DNA of 64,000 nt from the NCBI RefSeq assembly GCF_964019385.1, contig NC_088643.1, positions 72,650,574 to 72,714,573 of the forward strand, in the 5' to 3' direction. Numbering within the stretch: position 1 is the stretch's first letter; each line of letters begins with the position of its first letter. The stretch is from Sycon ciliatum. Taxonomy: Eukaryota; Porifera; Calcarea; Leucosolenida; Sycettidae. The notes under the pieces are model-generated. The model saw nothing but the letters and a program-made list of their open reading frames with translations, did no database searches and was not told where the DNA came from. Shown piece after piece: positions 47,052 through 64,000 of the stretch. The position numbers and the translations under genes are program-made.

Positions 47052-47278
47052 AATATAGCTACAAAGACAACTAATTGCACAGTAACCATTTCATATAATT
47101 ATGTCGACATGTATGTGTAAAATGTTGTACTTCGAAGTATGATTATCGCAAGGCACACAAGTTCTGAACGAATCCTCGCTTTCCCTTCCTTGTGTGCCTT
47201 GCGATAATCGAACAACATTTTACACATACATGTCGACATAATGTGCTTACTGTGCAATTAGTTGTCTTTATAGCTATT
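47052..47278. mobile_element. Foldback element, arms of about 90-110 bp
   Basis: Arms 47052-47160 and 47192-47278 are complementary (TTATCGCAAGGCACACAAG, ACATTTTACACATACATGTC, ACAACTAATTGCACAGTAA). The left arm carries two short insertions relative to the right. It has a 31-bp spacer and no ORF. Confidence 0.75.
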
Positions 47279-48763
47279 AAATTGTTTGAATTGTATTTCC
47301 AATGTGTAAGTGGCTGCAATGGAGTCTGCAAGTGCTTAGAACAGGATACCCCAATATCTTCTCTAAAGAATATTGATATTGGTGGACGACCCCCTAGTAC
47401 TCTCTGCTGGCAAGTACACGACTGTAAATTCTGAACAATACATGTGGATCATTGCCAGATTTCACCAACCTGAGCCATTTTTTGATAATTTAAAAGTGTG
47501 AGTATGGTTGTAAAACGGTCACCAAAAAAAACAAAACAAAAACAAAAAAAACAACGAGAGACGTGGGAGGAAAAGTAAAAAGAGCTCCCCGGCGGCGTGT
47601 TGGATAAAACAGCTAGAAAGAGTCTACATATTGAAAAAGAAAGAAAACAGAGCTTTCTATGAGCTGGCTATGGCATGGATTAAAACGCGTCAACAAGAGC
47701 TTGAGGACTGGACCAGCGCAAGCTATCATTGATGATATTGCCGAAAGAGCACAGAAGCACTGGGTGGCCACCAGCACTGACCAGTGTTGAGCATATTGAG
47801 ACTGACATACGTGTACAGCACTAGGCTGCACGCTCTCAACACAAAGAGAGAAAATATGCTAATAACGCTCCTCTGCACACTCGCAACAGAGCCAAGAGCT
47901 ATTCTGAAAAAGCCCCTCCAAGTAGTGTATCGTAAATGTATACTTCCGACAACAAGGATCCCCGTTAGTAGACAGAGCAAAGACTGCCACAGATAAAAGC
48001 AAAACAATAAATAGAATAACGGAAAGCAACCTAAAAGAAGCAGAGGGGTTTATGACAATACACTACTTATCATGGAGGTGAGACTGATGTTCTTGGCGGG
48101 TTACAGGTCTTGGGTAGTACGCCTGCTAGTGAGCAGCAATGTTCATGGCAAGGGAGTATTTGAGCAAGTGGCAAATGCTGCTAATTGCCTGTTGGTAATC
48201 ACAAGTGTGGTGTCCGTAGCGACACCTGGACACCAACAGCAACTTGCCATTTTCTCTACTCGGTAGATGGCACCCGGGCAACTTGCCGTTCTCTCTACTC
48301 GGTAGATGTCACTCGGTAGTTCTCCCGCTCAATGCCCACATAGCGCAAAGAGTCAGTTGGTCCGTAACTAGGGAGCACGAAGAGAAAGATATACGGCCAA
48401 AAATGTAATAAGTGATACAAAACAAGGCAGAGCGAGGCACACCAAGGCAGAGCAGACCATCCTCAAACGCTACTATAAGGACAAAGTTCTTCAGTTATTG
48501 GTACCGTTAAGAACAGTCAGAGCCCCCGCCCCCACTCTTCGTCGCCATGCTTTGGAGGTGTGGTTCTGTCTGCGGGTCATACGGCACCATACAATGTCAA
48601 TCTGTACGCAGTTTACCTTTGAGTGTATTTTGAACATTTGAGTCGAGGTACCATTACCGGTCAGGTACCTAAATCTACCTTGCTGAGTATTGATAACGGT
48701 CACCTACATGACTGTATGTTTCAAACACACTGCACATGCCAATACACGTTGTCTTCCCATGGA

Positions 48764-58928
<10,165 letters not shown>

Positions 58929-60224
58929 TGCCACAGCACACGCAAGGAATGAATTGCCGCACGCAACAGTCAGAAAGTGAAGCGTGAATTTCGAAAAGGC
59001 CAGTTCAAACCAACGCAACCACACTTGCGTTGATCGATCTTCCAAACATAACACCCCTGCCCTGTACGAAACTTCGAAATGTGCATGCACTTCTTGTTGC
59101 CCTTTTGCGATCGATCCCGTGCACACCTGAGCAAACCGCGGGAAAGCAGCGTGTGTGCACCATCCGACGAGTGCGCTACTCCGCTATACTACTGCTAGCA
59201 AGAGTCCATAACATAACTGGGTTATGTACTCTTGCTGCTAGTCTAGTCTGCTACCCACCCACCACGTGTTTCTGGATCGACTTTTCTTTTTCTAGACAAA
59301 AGACAGTAAAGTCAAGTTTTGTTGCTAAAATCTGAATCAAATAATTTGAATGATTTGTCTGATTTTCAAATCGCATCTGACAATGATGATGATATAATAT
59401 GACCACTTGCACTGTCGACTGAATGACCATCGACACGTCGTAATCGTCTCTTCTTCATTATTTTCTTCATTTCATTTGATAGGTGGACAAGAGACTACGA
59501 TCATGATCATTGTGTACAGACTTCACTCCCTCTCTGTTGGTGTTAGTTGCTTCTTCTTCTAATACCAGCAAATCGAAGTACAGTACATGAAGAGAGTTAC
59601 ATGGTTGTGCATCAATTCAGGTCATGTAGGAAACGCTGCATTGTGAGATTTGTTCTTGCTGGCTGTGTCCAAAGTGCAAATCGTGTTGTACTCCAGTATG
59701 GCCAATCAAAGAGGAGAAAGTGCACAATGGCAACATTGCTGTGCCATAGAGATGGTGCCCAGCTTGTCCGCACTTTTCCACCTTGACAAACCAGGTATGG
59801 TGTGAGAAGTTGTGTACTCAATGATACTCAATCTGCGTACTCAATGATAGAAAGATGAACGAGAAAGGGATAACGTCAACTATAGACAAGTAACGCTAGT
59901 GAAAATAGTATAGATGGCCAATTTGTTGTAGGAATTGTGACATTGGAGAGCTTTTGAAAGATGTTATTTTGTGGAGCAGCTTTAGTAAATAGTTTGGTAT
60001 ACCGGGCAGGATCACCCGGTAGAGCAATACAACTCAAGAGTCATGGAGAGGGGAGTAGTGTATACAAGAGAGCATGCAAATCCAGGGAAGTGGTTATGCT
60101 GGGTTTACAAGAGCTTGTGTGGGCAATTTCATGTTTGTGCGTGTGCAAGTGAGTCGTTGTATTTGTGGGTGACACGTCTCCCTGTCATTTGTGCATGCAT
60201 GCTTCTACTTGTGTTTGACTGCAG
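58929..60224. promoter_or_regulatory. Region between divergent EZH and RAB3GAP2-like genes
   Basis: It should hold the EZH promoter and the 5' exons of the RAB3GAP2-like gene. I could not identify the latter. The short frames at 59547-59786 have no recognisable similarity. Confidence 0.35.
59195..59241. repeat. Small hairpin repeat, second AGCAAGAGTCCATAAC member
   Basis: CTAGCAAGAGTCCATAAC and the complement-like GTTATGTACTCTTGCTGCTAG form an imperfect hairpin related to 8571-8630. Confidence 0.6.
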
Positions 60225-63669
<3,445 letters not shown>

Positions 63670-64000
63670 GTAAGAAAATAAATAAATAGAATGCTGGTAA
63701 TTGAATGTCTGTTTGTTCCGTGTGATGGACATTTTTTCTCTCTCTTTTCTTTTCACAGATAAAGGGTAAATTGCTGGTCTTCTTCTTACATTGCATGTTC
63801 AGTGAAGCCCTGATATGACATACATTGGCTGGGAATGGGAAAGAGTGTGGTAGTTAGTATCCAGGGTACTAGTACTTTGTGCGAAAGCGTTGGGGCATCG
63901 CGAGCCTCTAACCTGGCTCCTGCACACATCCCATGGGAAGTGTCAAACAGCTCTTTTGAGTATGATAACTGCAATGCTGGCTGTGACAAGCATCACAGTA

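Overview
The window is nuclear DNA of an invertebrate animal. The genes are split by short GT-AG introns, and the identifiable products are animal trafficking, chromatin and cell-surface proteins. Non-coding DNA is packed with CA/GT, GA, AGAC and CAGT microsatellites, tRNA-derived SINE-like copies and many short inverted-repeat DNA transposons. A sponge or another early-branching animal is plausible from the gene structures and the sushi/EGF receptor, but the sequence alone does not prove the phylum. Exon boundaries below were worked out by hand from splice sites, reading phase and similarity to remembered protein families.

Layout, left to right. (1) 1-3295, minus: first five coding exons of a HEATR5 gene that runs off the left edge. 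(2) 4002-7082, plus: a complete three-exon p24/TMED cargo receptor. (3) 7083-10510: no gene; two hAT-type MITEs with perfect 8-bp target duplications and a small hairpin repeat. (4) 10511-15444, minus: a four-exon gene with the N-terminal FHA domain and PP1-docking domain of Ki-67, followed by two large repeat arrays. (5) 16580-29241, plus: a complete nine-exon CLINT1/epsinR gene whose introns hold several DNA transposons, a broken Mutator-like transposase and a GIY-YIG endonuclease ORF. (6) 29242-31379: 3' flank with a perfect 470-bp GT tract. (7) 31380-43801, minus: a nine-exon type I membrane protein with signal peptide, EGF-like region, three sushi domains, a cysteine-rich ectodomain, one membrane segment and an acidic tail; its large introns hold an LTR fragment and a 23-residue repeat (STPR-like) relic. 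(8) 43802-48763: no gene recognised; two foldback elements. (9) 48764-58928, minus: an Enhancer-of-zeste (EZH) gene, 21 secure exons plus a doubtful last one. (10) 60225 to the right edge, plus: internal exons of a RAB3GAP2-like gene, with both ends missing or unresolved.

Three gene pairs lie head to head (HEATR5/TMED, Ki-67/CLINT1, EZH/RAB3GAP2), which suggests shared promoter regions. HEATR5 and CLINT1 are both AP-1/clathrin trafficking factors, and TMED and RAB3GAP2 also act in the secretory pathway. EZH and Ki-67 act on chromatin. The strongest finding is the Ki-67-like protein: it keeps the domain order of vertebrate Ki-67, but its repeats are a different 23-residue unit, each carrying a full CDK1 consensus site.
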